Shown: one piece after another, positions 44,167-55,565 of the stretch
Layout: every line of letters starts with the position of its first letter
Position numbering within the stretch: position 1 is the stretch's first letter
Origin: Avena insularis
Lineage: Eukaryota; Streptophyta; Magnoliopsida; Poales; Poaceae
Length of the DNA: 64,000 bases
Reading direction: 5' to 3'
NCBI GenBank assembly: GCA_023614405.1
Contig: CM042694.1
Coordinates: forward strand, 358,498,975-358,562,974
Notes under the pieces: generated by a model
What the model saw: only the letters and a program-made list of their open reading frames with translations
Databases searched by the model: none
What the model was told of the DNA's origin: nothing
Translations under genes and position numbers: made by a program

Positions 44167-44717
44167 TGATACGGATCAAACCAATAATCCTTAAGTTTTT
44201 GTCCCGATCTTTTATAGCGAGTCAAACCAGATAGGAATCCTTCCAACAACGTCGATGAACGTCACCTGAAGAAGAGAAAAATCAATCCAGCAAGTAACGT
44301 GATGAAGATCACCACGTCTCAAACCTGAGCATGATAATCCTTGATGAACACAAGAACCTCCACATCAATAATCTGATAAACGGTATCGTTGTCCCCGGAG
44401 GGATGATACACGGTGGAGCACAATATAGTATTTAGACTAAACAACCAAACTCCCCTAAACCCTATGCGGATGGCTCCTTTATATAGGAGGCCTGCAACTA
44501 GTCGGTTGGATAGAGCCAAAACGAATATACAAACGGACTCAAAACTAACCTGGACTCAGACTCAATAACATAGCAACAATATTTGACACAATCTTAGACT
44601 TATTATTACATATCATAGGTCGTCCTGGCGTGCCAATCATCAATAGGATGCGCCCGCATCACCTAAATTGGTGGATTCCTGAAATTAGGCTTCACCTCCT
44701 CCTTCGTGCCCATATCA
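44167..44717 (-). repeat. 5' LTR of the 3.5-kb Gypsy element
   Basis: 551 bp, longer than its partner mainly by the CAACTAGTCGGTTGG insertion near 44495. Followed by the ATATT duplication. Confidence 0.88.
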
Positions 44718-44722
44718 ATATT

Positions 44723-46131
44723 CATACGCGTCATGTGATAAAATAGAACTACATTTTCGAATCCGGAGCTCAACATTTTGTCTAGATGGATTCATGAACA
44801 GATGGAGTACGAACTAATACTAATTTTCTGTTTTATTACTTGGACTATATTCACATTCAAAATTGTAGTCGAGCGGCAAATCCTCCCGCCTCTCCCTTAA
44901 TCATAGTCGATAATACCAATTTTTTGTTTTATTACTTGGTATCCAATTTTCTACCATTCGTCCGGGAATATAATGCTACTTTGAGCAAGATCCTAGATGA
45001 TCAGTTCGTGTGGCTTAGTCTTGGATTCATGAACAGAGGGAAGTATGGTTTACGACTAGTTATTACTTGGACTATCAGCAAATTCAAATTCCGAGTCGAG
45101 CGAAAAAAGCTCCCACCTACACCAAAATGTTTGGGACCCAAATTTTAACTTTCGAATACTGAGAAATTCCCTTTCGACCCATCGTACTGATGACTGATAG
45201 CCTGCAAGAGCATATACTCGTCAAAGCATGTTTTCGTGGAATTATTAATTCCAGTTTTTCTATCGATCCTAATAAGGAGTCTAAGAAAGTGTTTATCTGA
45301 GGTGTTTCTGTCACACTCAAGGTGTCACTTTGTCTTGAGTGAATTGTCTGCAAGTGTTGAGAGTGGAAGTGGGTAAGTGAAAGGTGGTAGATTTAAGTAT
45401 TGAATGGCACTAGACGTAAATAACTTAAAAATAAAAGTAAAGAGGTTGTTCGAGATTCCTGCAGATGAGAAGTTAGGCATGAAGAGAAACAGTTCATGGT
45501 AATAGTGAATGTGCCAGGTGAGTAAAATGGAATAAGTGATTATGATACTTCTTATTCATATGCGAGTAGGCAAGCAACCCGTATACCGATCAGGATTCCT
45601 CTTGGTAGATTCTTATCTATCCTAATGATCCTTCTGCATGTTACCAAAGTCATGGTCAGTGCATCAATTAAGGTCTTCTGACCAGATCAAGGCTTTAAAC
45701 TTGATGGTTGTTTGTTATCCCCGAGTTATACTAGCTCCTCTTTGATATTGGCCATGCCACTCGGGGGTCGCCTATTCGCTAGTAAACAAGTTCATATCTA
45801 TGAGATCTCAGGATCATGTTACCCGAGCCCTTAAATTTGATAACAAGCATTAGGCAAACATAGATATTCATTCTCACAATATAATAATCATGACAATAAT
45901 CACAAATGGATGGAAATAAAGAAGGCACAACACATCTCACCAGTTCCCTACATCTCCCACGCCTATGGGGATTTACTTAGCCATGAGAGGAGAATAGATC
46001 AAATATAAAATCATATTGCAAATGGAAATCATCTCAACTTTACCGTAGAAAACCACAATATCATTGGAGATCAAATCAAATACAAACCAAAGTAGGAATA
46101 AAGGTTCAAGTCCTAATCTTAGAAGTGTGAA

Positions 46132-46190
<59 letters not shown>

Positions 46191-46816
46191 AAGAGAAATT
46201 ATGATGGAGTTGATGATCAAGAGGCTAGGGATATGAAGGATGAGGTGGTATTCTTCTCCTTCTTTAGATCTGATCTCCTCTCTTCTGAGACTATTTGCGG
46301 TGGCTGTGTTCATATTTGTCCCCCTCCCTTCACGAAAGTTGATTGTATTGATATAATAGAGGCGGTGGAAGGTAGTACGAGCAGACCGTACAGGTGGCCT
46401 CTGACTATATTACAGGTTGGTAAAGGCCATAGAGCCTTCACATGGAATGGTCTTCAATTGGGGACTTGCTCAATTAAGTGTAATTAACCCATAAAGAATA
46501 ATAGCGAGAAAAAATTCAAGCAAGGAAACTCACAAGTTCAAGGTGGTATCATATTCCATCGTCATAGCTCCTACAACCTTGAACATGAGAAAAATATATC
46601 TAAACAATTGCACTTAAGTTCGCTTCCTAACCGCATAAAACTTGCTAGCTAATAATTCTTAAACTCAAAAGGGATTGTCAAAATTTTGGTTAGGCCCGCG
46701 AATCAATTCTTTTTAGCGCCTTTCTTTTTATGAGAGTAAAACTATTTTAAGAAAGAATGCTTCAGTCAAATTAAGGGTGCACTAGTAGATGTCAAAAAGA
46801 AGGATAAACTTAGAGC
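44723..46816. other. Unassigned, probably older retroelement sequence
   Basis: A+T-rich sequence with no recognised protein domain. 44760-45150 has short internal repetitions (ATTACTTGGACTAT and TTTTATTACTTGG twice). 46200-46490 has LTR- or UTR-like text and a frame of 84 codons that I do not recognise. The gag-pol element at 46822 is inserted into this stretch, which continues at 54598. Confidence 0.35.
46132..46188. repeat. Compound microsatellite (CT)n(AT)n
   Basis: About 12 CT units followed directly by about 16 AT units. Confidence 0.95.
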
Positions 46817-46821
46817 TTTTC

Positions 46822-47810
46822 TGATATGGGGTGGACCGATCTTCTCAGCAAGCACTTGTCGATGATGATAATGGTGGATAGATAACTAGCCTGTAGCTAT
46901 AAACTCTCCCACTCGAACCCTGATGCCAATACAACAGCTCTCGAACCCTATGGGTTATTCACAACACCACGCTCTTGCGCACGCAGCCGTCGACCATGAA
47001 TGGTAGTTTGCAATCTACTAATTCCCAATGGAATAACATATCACACTCAATTGCAGTAGTATAATTTGATCACAGGGCAATTCCAGAGGTTCTTTGAAAG
47101 AAACAACTCCAAAATAGTTTAAACGTGGTCTTAACCCTAACTATGGGGCATCCCAGGGCTTATAAGGGTGGCTGGGGCAGCCAAAAACCGAAACTAAGAC
47201 ATGTACGACTTAAATTGATACATGCCAACTTGGACCAGATTCGATCGGCAGGCGGACAGTCCTGTAGATATCGGTCGAACATTCCGGTCGGGCCGGACAC
47301 TCCGGGTGGAGTCAGCCGGACAGTCCGATCTGCCGGAATCTCCAAAGTTTCCGAGTGGTGTCCAATTTGGTGTACAGATTGTCCGCACCAATTCTTCTCT
47401 CAGGCAGGCCGGATAGTCCGGGTGGATTCGGCCGGACACTCCGGTCGTTGCAGAGTTTCTTGCCTCCATCTTGATGATCTTCTCTTGCGCCTTCCTCCCG
47501 CTCCTCCCTCGCGTATCCTTGGGCGATCATCATGTTGGGCTTCTCTTGTAGCCCTTCTCCTCCTCGCGCCATGCTTATTTCTCCAACGAACCTGATCATA
47601 CATAAATGCATAGACTTAGGTAGTATAAAGTTCTCATCAATTAAAGTACCAGATTCGTTTAGGAGTGAATTCACCTGTTGTTCAAGTAGCTTAGCACGAG
47701 CTCTTGTAATGGGTCCAATTCTAATCTTATTGGACTGATCCTTCCTTGCAACAGCTGGAACATCTTACGTAGTAATTGGGGTTGGTGTAAGTATAGGGAT
47801 GTCCTCATCA
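46822..47810 (-). repeat. 3' LTR of the CRM-like element
   Basis: 989 bp. On its own strand it starts TGATGAGGACATCCC and encodes the polyprotein tail (GPITRARAKLLEQQVNSLL, then FILPKS). CCGGACACTCCGG-type repeats lie at 47260-47450. Confidence 0.88.
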
Positions 47811-48491
47811 TCTCCCCCCTTCAAAAGGCGTTGACCTCGACGCTCCAAGGTCTTCTCCATCATATGGTGATAAATCAGCAACATTGAAGCTGTTACTAAC
47901 TCCACCAAACTCAGCAATAGGTATATCAATCGAGTAGGCATTACCATTAATCTTGGCTAACACCTTGTAAGGACTAGCACCACGTGGCTTCAATTTGGAT
48001 TGTTGCAGTAGTGGGAACCTATCCTTGCGCAGATGCACCCATACCATGTCACCAGGCTTGAACAAAACTTCCTTCCTTGCTTGATTCCTTGCAGCAACAA
48101 TGTTCTTGCCTTTCTTCTCAATAGCCTCTCGAGTCTTCTCATGAATCTTCTTCACATATTCAGCACGCTTTGATGCCTCCATATCAATTCTCTCATGTAA
48201 TGGCAAAGGCAACAAATCAAGTGGCGTCAATGGCTTGAAGCCATACACCACCTCAAAGGGACAAAGCTGAGTAGTCGAATGCACAACCCTGTTGTATGCA
48301 AACTCAACATGTGGCAAACACTCTTCCCACTCCCGAAGATTCTTCTTTATCATGGTTCTTAGCAATTGTGACAATGTTCTATTCACCACCTCTGTTTGAC
48401 CATCTGTTTGGGGATGACATGTAGTACTAAACAACAACTTCGTTCCTAGCTTCCCCCATAAGGTCTTCCAAAAGTAGCCCATGAACCTCAC
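47808..48491 (-). pseudogene. Integrase C-terminal half of the CRM-like polyprotein
   Basis: 227 open codons on the minus strand. It begins in the second half of the integrase core ([20 protein letters not shown] contains the catalytic Glu) and goes on through the [14 protein letters not shown] and PFEVVYGF blocks. A basic stretch follows ([12 protein letters not shown]), then the GPY/F-type module ([34 protein letters not shown]) and the tail [20 protein letters not shown]. The stop is the first triplet of the LTR. The upstream part of integrase is in the neighbouring frame, one frameshift away near 48490. Function if intact: insertion of the cDNA into the genome. Confidence 0.85.
47811..47826 (-). 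other. Polypurine tract of the CRM-like element
   Basis: Minus strand TTTTGAAGGGGGGAGA, adjacent to the LTR start. The run of six G sits inside the coding sequence; its length decides whether the frame enters the LTR (see findings). Confidence 0.8.
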
Positions 48492-49657
48492 ATCACGGTC
48501 AGAAACAATCGTCTTGGGTATAATCTCACGATGTCCCTGAAAAACAGGTTAGCAACATGCGACGCATCATCGCTTTTGTGGTAGGCAATAAAATGAGCCA
48601 TCTTAGAGAAACTATCCACTACCAAAAATATAGAATCATGACCTCTCTGTGTTTTAGGTAGACGTAGCACCAAATCCATACTAATGTCTTCCCATGGTGT
48701 AGTAGGTGCAGAGAGAGGTGTATACAAACCATGAGGCTTCAACTTTGATTTGTACTTGTGGCATGTAATGCAACGACTCAAAAATCTGTACACATCACGC
48801 CTCATCTTGGACCAATAAAAGTGATCAGCAAGCATGAGCAATGTCTTCTCACGCCCAAAGTGACCCATCAAACCACCAGCATGTGATTCCCGCACTAAGA
48901 ACAAACGCAACAAAGATTCCGGAATACATAGTTTGTTAGCTTTAAACAAATATCCATCATGTATATGATACATATCCCATGAGTTTTTGAGAGCACAAAA
49001 ACGATATGGTTCAGCAAAATCATTGTCAGTTGCATAAAGTGCACAAATACTCTCTAATCCAGGAATTTTAACATTAAGATTGGTTAATAGCATGTTTTTC
49101 CTAGATAAAGCATCAGCAACTACATTCTCCTTTCCCTTCTTATACTTAATGATGTAAGGAAAAGATTCAATAAACTCAACCCATTTAGCTAATCTTCTAT
49201 GCAAGTTTGATTGAACTTTCAAATACTTCAATGCATCATGATCAGAATGTATGATAAATTCTTTTGGCCACAAATAATGTTGCCAACCTTCAAGTACTCT
49301 AACAAGTGCATACAATTCTTTGCCATAAATAGGATAATTCAATCTAGCACTAGTAAGTTTCACAGAAAAATATGTTATAGGGCGACCCTCTTGCATCAAC
49401 ACGCCACCAATACCTATACCACTAGCATCACATTCAACTTTAAATTTCTTTGAAAAATTAGGTAAAGCAAGTAATGGTGTAGAAGTAAGCAAACATTTCA
49501 ATGTATCAAAAGCAATATCTTGGGCCGCGCCCCATACAAATGGCACGCCTTTCTTAGTCAAGTCATTCAATGGTGCAGCAATAGTGCTAAAATCTTTCAC
49601 AAAGCGCCTATAGAAACCAGCTAAGCCATGGAAACTACACACTTGACTCACATTCAT
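48488..49657 (-). pseudogene. RT end, RNase H and integrase N-terminal half of the CRM-like polyprotein
   Basis: 389 open codons. RT connection ([20 protein letters not shown]), RNase H with [16 protein letters not shown] text ([20 protein letters not shown]), [18 protein letters not shown] and [10 protein letters not shown], then ADALSRKN. The zinc-binding HHCC region is [20 protein letters not shown] with [10 protein letters not shown]. The integrase core starts with [14 protein letters not shown] (first catalytic Asp) and [16 protein letters not shown]. It shifts frame before the second Asp (the usual VSDRD text is [14 protein letters not shown] here). No start codon of its own is expected; it is part of a single polyprotein. 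Confidence 0.88.
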
Positions 49658-49732
49658 GGGAGTAGGCCAATTATGAATTGATTCAATTTTTAGATTGATC
49701 TAATTCTACCCCATGTTTAGATACAACAAATC

Positions 49733-50409
49733 CTAGAAATATGACCCTTTTGCAAATGTGCACTTCTCAAGATTAGCATAGAGTTTATTATCATGCAACA
49801 CTTGCAAAACTTGTCGGATATGACTACAATGTTCAGTTTCGTTGTGTCTATAGATAAGTATATCATCAAAATAAACAACCACAAAATGACCAATAAATTC
49901 TCTCAAAACATGATTCATTAATCTCATGAATGTACTAGGTGCATTAGTAAGACCAAATGGCATAACTAACCACTCATACAAACCAAATTTTGTTTTGAAA
50001 GCAGTTTTCCATTCATCCCCTTCTTTCATCCTAATTTGATGATAACCACTATGCAAATCAATCTTAGAGAAAATAGCAGCACCACTCAATTCATCTAGCA
50101 TATCCTTTAAGCGTGGAATAGGATGGCGATATCGAATAGTGATGTTATTAATAGCTCTACAATCTACACACATGCGCCATGTACCATCTTTCTTAGGCAC
50201 TAAAATAACAGGAACAACACAAGGGCTAAGAGAAACACGAATGTACCCTTTATCCAGCAACGCCTGCACTTGTTTTTATATCTCCTTTGTTTCTTTGGGT
50301 TGGTCCTGTAGGGTGCACGGTTTGGTAATGTGGCGCCAAGGATCAAGTCGATTTGATGCTCAATGCCATGCAATGAAGGCAATCCTGCTGGTACATCTTC
50401 TGGAAACAC
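49733..50409 (-). pseudogene. Reverse transcriptase of the CRM-like polyprotein
   Basis: From 50409 the frame reads FPEDVPAGLPSLHGIEHQID, the entry to RT, then shifts near 50275. 50269-49733 is clean: [53 protein letters not shown] and the catalytic box [11 protein letters not shown] (YFDD intact). It stops at FAKGSYF near 49733, where a frameshift leads to the RNase H frame. The catalytic residues that can be seen are conserved, so decay here is by frameshift, not by loss of the active site. Confidence 0.88.
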
Positions 50410-50705
50410 ATCACCAAAATCCTACAAAATAGTAGATACACTAAGAGAAATAGGGGTCATGTCGTTAGAAACCAACACCTCGCCCTTATACATGAGCACA
50501 AGAGGCATGGATGTAGGATCCTCATGAAACTCTCTCATATCTTCCTTGGAGGCTAATATCACTAGACTAGGCACTCTCTCACTTTTCGTTATATCACTCT
50601 TTTGGGCTCTATTACATCATGTACAGCTGCAACACTATCTCGCCTATATATAGGTGCTTCCTTCAAGTTCACTTCTATCTTTTGATGAGACTCATTCACA
50701 ATCTA

Positions 50706-51923
50706 TTATGGTGTCATTGGCTGCAAATTGATCTTCTTGACCTTGAATTCTAAGTGATAAGTATTGGCACGGCAATTATGTTGCACATGGCGATCATACA
50801 GCCAAGGCCAACCCAATAATAGATGGCAAACAGTCATAGGAACCACATCAAAATCAATAGAATCCTTGTATGGCCCTATTTCAAAATTCACATGTACCAT
50901 ATGGTTTACCTTCATCTTACCATTGTCACTCAACCATTGTATGTAGTATGGCTTGGGATGAGGTAAATAAGTCAAATTCAGCTTGGCACATAACTCCTTA
51001 CTTGCAAGATTTCTGCAGCTACCTCCATCAATGATTACCTTGCAAGCCTTGTTAGGTCCAACGAGTGCTTTGGTTTGGAACAAGTTGCAGCACTGAGAAT
51101 CAACAATAGGCTGCACACTAAGTATACGTGGAGAGACCACAATGGTTGGCGCATGCTCGGGAAAGGCATCCATACCATCCTCGCTATCATAACCATTGTC
51201 GCAGTGAGGATCAACATCATCTCCACTCTCACACTCTCCTTGTTCATTGACAAACATAACCTTGCGGTTTGGACAATCTCTCTTGTAGTGTCCTCTACCT
51301 CCACAAGTATGGCACTCCACATCACGAGTATGCGCGTTTGACATATTGGAACCCGAGCTAGCAGCAGGAGCAGTGGGTTTCTTAGCATTAGAAGCATAAG
51401 ATGATGTGGGAGCTGGCTTGGCCGAAGATGGTGAAGGGTGGCTAACAACCGCTGCAGGTGGCGCCATAGGTGCTGACGGTGTAGAACTGGCCGAAAAATG
51501 ACTGGTAGACGGGAACCTCGCACAAGCCTTAGCTTCTTTAGCTAGCTGTGATTCGGCCTCTCTAGCATGATGCAATAGTTCATTCATAGTCTCGTACTTG
51601 TGATGACGAACAATGCTCTTGATTGGTAACTTCAAATTGTTGAGAAATCGCTGCATAGTCATCTCAAGGGATTCACGAACTCTAGCACGTTGCATAAGCA
51701 TCTCCATCTCCATCTCCATGTAGTACTCATCAACCGACATGGTTCCTTGCCTCAATTGTGTCAACTTGTCAAAAACTGAATGCAAATAGTTGGTGGGTAC
51801 AAAACGGTCCTTCATGATGCGCTTCATCTTGCACGAAGTCATCATAGGAAGGTCATTGTCATCCCTTCTGCACAAGAGCATCCCACCAACGCAAAGCATA
51901 TCCATCAAATTCTGACACTTCAA
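50706..51923 (-). pseudogene. Gag C-terminal part, zinc knuckle and protease of the CRM-like element
   Basis: 405 open codons. The Gag capsid end (DRFVPTNYLHSVFDKLTQLR, SVDEYYMEMEMEMLMQRARV) has a local EMEM duplication. A Ser/Pro/Ala-rich linker follows, then the CCHC knuckle CHTCGGRGHYKRDC, an acidic spacer and the retropepsin-like domain (VIIDGGSCRNLASKELCAKL, active-site Asp; LLLGWPWLYDRHVQ). The two halves of Gag are separated by a stop at 51961 and a frameshift near 51925. The protease looks intact at its active site. Confidence 0.85.
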
Positions 51924-51960
51924 GCTTTATATTCTTGTCTTCTGTATAATCATACAAATG

Positions 51961-52572
51961 CTAGAGCTTCTCGATCTTCAACTCCCATGTGAGGTAATCT
52001 TCAGGATCAAATGAACCATCAAACTTGGGAATTGAGAATTTCGGCTTGCCCAAACCATCATCAGCAGCTTGGTTCGGAACACGTTGAGCACGCCCAATAG
52101 GAGCAAAACCACGTGCATAAGAAGGTGCAGCAGCAAGCACATGTGTAGGGGGATTGGCACATCCCTTTCCATGAGATGGGGCAGCACCAGCCGCACTACC
52201 TTCACTATCATCATCAAAAACATCATCAAGTGTGTGTTCCTGCCGTTGCTGAATTGCTACTGTTAAGGCATCAATGGAACATAGCAAAGTTGCAACATTG
52301 GTATTAATTGTTGTCACTTGTGTTTGAATGTTAGTGACTGTGTCGACATTCTGGTCCAAGGCCACTTGCACGTCCTGTATATTCTTGTCAATGGCATCTA
52401 TTGTGTGAGTAAACACACGCGTCAAGTGAGATTTCAACGCCTCATATTCGCGCCAAGTAACAAGTTCCTCATCCTTCTTTTTCCGTGACACAACATCATC
52501 ATCACTAAGAGACATGATTAGTAGGTTAGTGCAAAAATCCAAAAATTGCTTGGTGGAACACTCACAACTCAC
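51961..52572 (-). pseudogene. Gag N-terminal part of the CRM-like element
   Basis: The natural start is probably the ATG at 52515 (MSLSDDDVVSRKKKDEELVT). A coiled-coil-like stretch of Asp/Thr/Val heptads (IDKNIQDVQVALDQNVDTVT) precedes an Ala/Pro/Gly linker. The capsid entry (FSIPKFDGSFDPEDYLTWEL) is broken by TAG at 51961, after which the same frame continues for about 30 codons (FDGYALRWWDALV). Structural protein of the virus-like particle. Confidence 0.82.
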
Positions 52573-53573
52573 TCACAACTGACAAGAAAGTAGATCTTAC
52601 CGTTCCAAAGTGAATAGAGATGCTTTACCAAACAAAATCGAAGACTTATGCACTGATGTGATGAAGTGAATATCAAGGCTATGAAGAACGATCACAGGAC
52701 ACACAGGTTATTTATGATGGAGCTCTAGGTATGGTATCCTAACTACACCACAAACAAGTCCTAGTGCTGATCGTACAAAACCCAAGAAACACACACGATG
52801 GAGATAACCGTGGCAAAGCAACTTATGAAAAGGAATAGTGCAATGCACAAGAGAGACGCTAGTAAAATCTCAAATTAAACGGGCACAAGATTGCTCAATC
52901 TACAAGTGCTATGATCAACTAGGCCTCCAATAATGCACACTTTGATATCACTTTTTGTCATGCTTGTAGCTCTTTTCTCCCTTTTTTATACTGCTTCTCT
53001 TTTCTTTTCCCTTTTATTTTTATTTTTTCAACTATATGAGTCAATGCAAACATGAGTGCAGCAACTTAGAACAAACTAGGCCGGATAGTCCAGATGATTC
53101 ACGCCGAAGACTCTGGTCGGGCCAGATAGTCCGGTGTAGATATACCGGATAGTTTGGTTTTTGCCTGTCGAAAATTTCTACACTTCGAAACCCTAATGAG
53201 CAGACTGTCAGAGCAAAGCAACTAGTCTCGTGGGTACGTTCCTAGGCACGGATGCTGTAGATAGGCTATGTCTATGGTATGAAAACAAAGGTACGTTATA
53301 TGGACTCGGACAAATGATGAAAACTTGCGGAAAATGGTGATGGTGGACTCGGTGGAAAACAAGATTAAACCCTAAACCTAGACACAAACGAAAACTAGAC
53401 TCCTACAAGAAAAACCTGCAGATTGGATCTAGAGAAGACATGATCAACAACTAAAACTCGAGAACGATGCAATCTAGGATATGTCAAATCTTTTTGTGAG
53501 CCTTTTTCTGTATAGGACAAAACAAAAACTAATCTATGGATGGATTTCTAGATGCTCACCGAGTAAACGAGGA
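52573..53573 (-). other. 5' leader of the CRM-like element
   Basis: Non-coding, with CCGGATAGTCC-type repeats (53085-53160). Shares blocks with the leader of the non-autonomous element at 39.1-40.1 kb. Confidence 0.6.
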
Positions 53574-53585
53574 AATCTGATACCA
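53574..53585 (-). other. Primer-binding site, initiator tRNA-Met type
   Basis: Minus strand TGGTATCAGATT, three bases inside the LTR. Ten bases match the plant initiator tRNA-Met 3' end. Confidence 0.8.
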
Positions 53586-53588
53586 AGA

Positions 53589-54592
53589 TGATATGGGGTG
53601 GCCCGATCTTCTCAGCAAGCACTTGTCGATGATGATAATGGTGGATAGATAACTAGCATGTAGCTATGAACTCTCCCGCTCGAACCCTGATGCCAATGCA
53701 ACAAATCTCGAACCCTGTGGGATATTCACAACACCACGCTCTTGCGCACGCAGCCGTCGACCATGAATGGTAGTTTGCAATCTACTAATTCCCAATGGAA
53801 CAACAGATCACACTCAATTGTAGTAGTAGTATAATTCGATCACAGGGTAATTCTAGAGGTTCTTTGAAAGAAACAACTCCAAAATAGTTTAAACATGGTC
53901 TTAACCCTAACTATGGGACGTCCCAGGGCTTATAAGGGCGGCTGGGGTGGCCAAAAACCGAAACTAAGATCCGTACGACTCAAACTGATACATGCCGACT
54001 AGGACCAGATTCGGTCGGCGGGCGGACAGTCTGGTAGATATCGGCTGGACATTCTAGTCGGGCCGAACACTCTGAGTGGAGTCAGCCAGACAGTCTGGTA
54101 TGGCTGGAATCTTCAAAGTTTCCAGGTGGTGTTCGGGTGGTGTCCGATTTGGTGTACAAATTGTCCGCACCAATTCTTCTCTCAAGCAGGCCATATAGTT
54201 CGGGTGGATTCGGCCAGACACTCCGGTCGTTGCAGAGTTTCTTGCCTCCATCTTGATGATCTTCTCTTGCGCCTTCCTCCCGCTCCTCCCTCGCGCATCC
54301 TTGGGAGATCATCATGCTGGGCTTCTCTTGTAGCCCTTCTCCTCCTCGTGCCATGCTTATTTCTCCAACGAACCTGATCATACATAAATGCATAGACTTA
54401 GGTAGTATAAAGTTCTCATCAATTAAAGTACCAGATTCGTTTAGGAGTGAATTCACCTGTTGTTCAAGTAGCTTAGCACGAGCTCTTGTAATGGGTCCAA
54501 TTCTAATCTCATTGGACTGATCCTTCCTTGCAACACCTGGAACATCTTCCGTAGTAATTGGGGTTGGTGTAAGTATAGGGATGTACTCATAA
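53589..54592 (-). repeat. 5' LTR of the CRM-like element
   Basis: 1004 bp. Differs from 46822-47810 mainly by substitutions and a 12-bp duplication (54120-54145, GTGTCC/GTGTTCGG text). The minus frame 54657-54082 shows the LTR-encoded tail without its upstream protein. Confidence 0.88.
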
Positions 54593-54597
54593 TTTTC

Positions 54598-55560
54598 ATT
54601 AATACCCACTTCGAAATTCATGGCCCTCCAACACCCTATCTCTTCCTTGTCTTTCAAAAACTTTATTCTTTTAAGTAGTGAGGTGATGCCAAGACTTCAT
54701 ATAAATCAAACAATTTCAGGTCAAATCTTGATAGTAGTTTCTTTTTTCTCTAGTATCGGGGCTCATGGAATTAATCTTTTGCACATTTCAACAATGCTAC
54801 AAATGTCTAGCCAACTCATAGCTGAAATCTCTCAGGATCATTCCTAGGACATAGGAGTTGTTAGTCCCATGAAGTTTTGCTACTCTTGTGATTCACTTCA
54901 ATAACATGTTTCTTTTCAACTCAACAGGACAAGTTTGGCATCTCCCTCAACCATCGTAAATTATCCATTTCTTCAAACAATTCTTTTTCAAACGGTGTTA
55001 TCAAGTCAAACCATTAAGATGTGGGGTTGAGTGCTGCTAAGATAAAGCCCTTAAGACAAAACTATGACACCAAAATTATCAAGAAGACACTTTCTCTTGT
55101 TCTTAAAAGATTGAAATTTAATGCAGTGCAGTTGTTTTTCAAGCTAAGAGTAATTGTCATAAGTCAAAACCAAACTAGTGACATTAGCTTTGAGAGAAAA
55201 TCTTAAAAGATAAAAAGCTAAGCGTGGAGGGGAACTCAAGTGCAACCGAACAAATATAATATGTTCATGAATAAACTTACATGAAGAGAAAACAAGAATG
55301 TGGTACCCCCTCTCGCTTATTCGTTTCACATTTGAATTGACTCCTCGTGTTCTTCTCCATAGCTAAGTCACTTGAAGTGAAAAACCTGTGACAAATCAAA
55401 AATAAAACCGAGAGAACTTCACACAAAACAAGATAAAAGCTATTGTAAAAATTGTGTTTTCTTTTATCAATGCAAACTGAAAGTAAACATACAACTAGAA
55501 AAAAAATCCAAAGAAGAAAACAAAATATGAATGCAAGAGGTGGGGAGGAGTTCAACCTCC
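54598..55560. other. Continuation of the older sequence hit by the CRM-like element
   Basis: A+T-rich, no domain in any frame. Its right end (55535-55565, complement CTTGGGGAGGTTGAACTCC) joins 63736 when the next element is removed. That gives a polypurine-like run TAAGCTTGGGGAGG on the minus strand, so this is probably the interior of an older Gypsy element. Confidence 0.4.
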
Positions 55561-55565
55561 CCAAG

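Larger units (their letters stand above)
41190..44717 (-). mobile_element. Gypsy element with gag/protease remnants but no RT or integrase, 3.5 kb
   Basis: LTRs at 41190-41722 and 44167-44717 run from TGATAMGGATC to CCCATATCA on the plus strand. They have a perfect ATATT duplication (41185-41189 and 44718-44722). The primer site (TGGTATCAGATT, minus strand, ending 44164) is of initiator tRNA-Met type, and the minus-strand polypurine stretch CTTGAAGGTGGATGA lies next to the left LTR. The 2.4-kb interior encodes a Gag tail and a protease-like domain only. It is a deletion derivative that needs pol in trans. Confidence 0.88.
46822..54592 (-). mobile_element. CRM-like chromovirus (Gypsy) with complete gag-pol layout, 7.8 kb
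   Basis: LTRs at 46822-47810 and 53589-54592, perfect TTTTC duplication (46817-46821 and 54593-54597), tRNA-Met primer site at 53576-53585 and polypurine tract at 47811-47826 define a full element on the minus strand. Gag, zinc knuckle, protease, RT, RNase H and integrase follow in Gypsy order. The integrase tail ([14 protein letters not shown]...SRSTPFEGG) and the LTR-encoded extension resemble the CRM clade of chromoviruses. I do not claim a centromeric family. Several stops and frameshifts make it non-functional as written. Confidence 0.88.

Noticed and set aside
46822..54592. Naming the gag-pol element as a specific centromeric family
   Set aside because: The integrase tail and LTR start resemble the CRM clade, but without a database comparison the family and any centromere link are not supported.
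54082..54657. 191-codon frame in the 5' LTR at 54 kb as a gene
   Set aside because: It is the LTR-encoded tail of the retroelement polyprotein without its upstream part, plus flanking bases.
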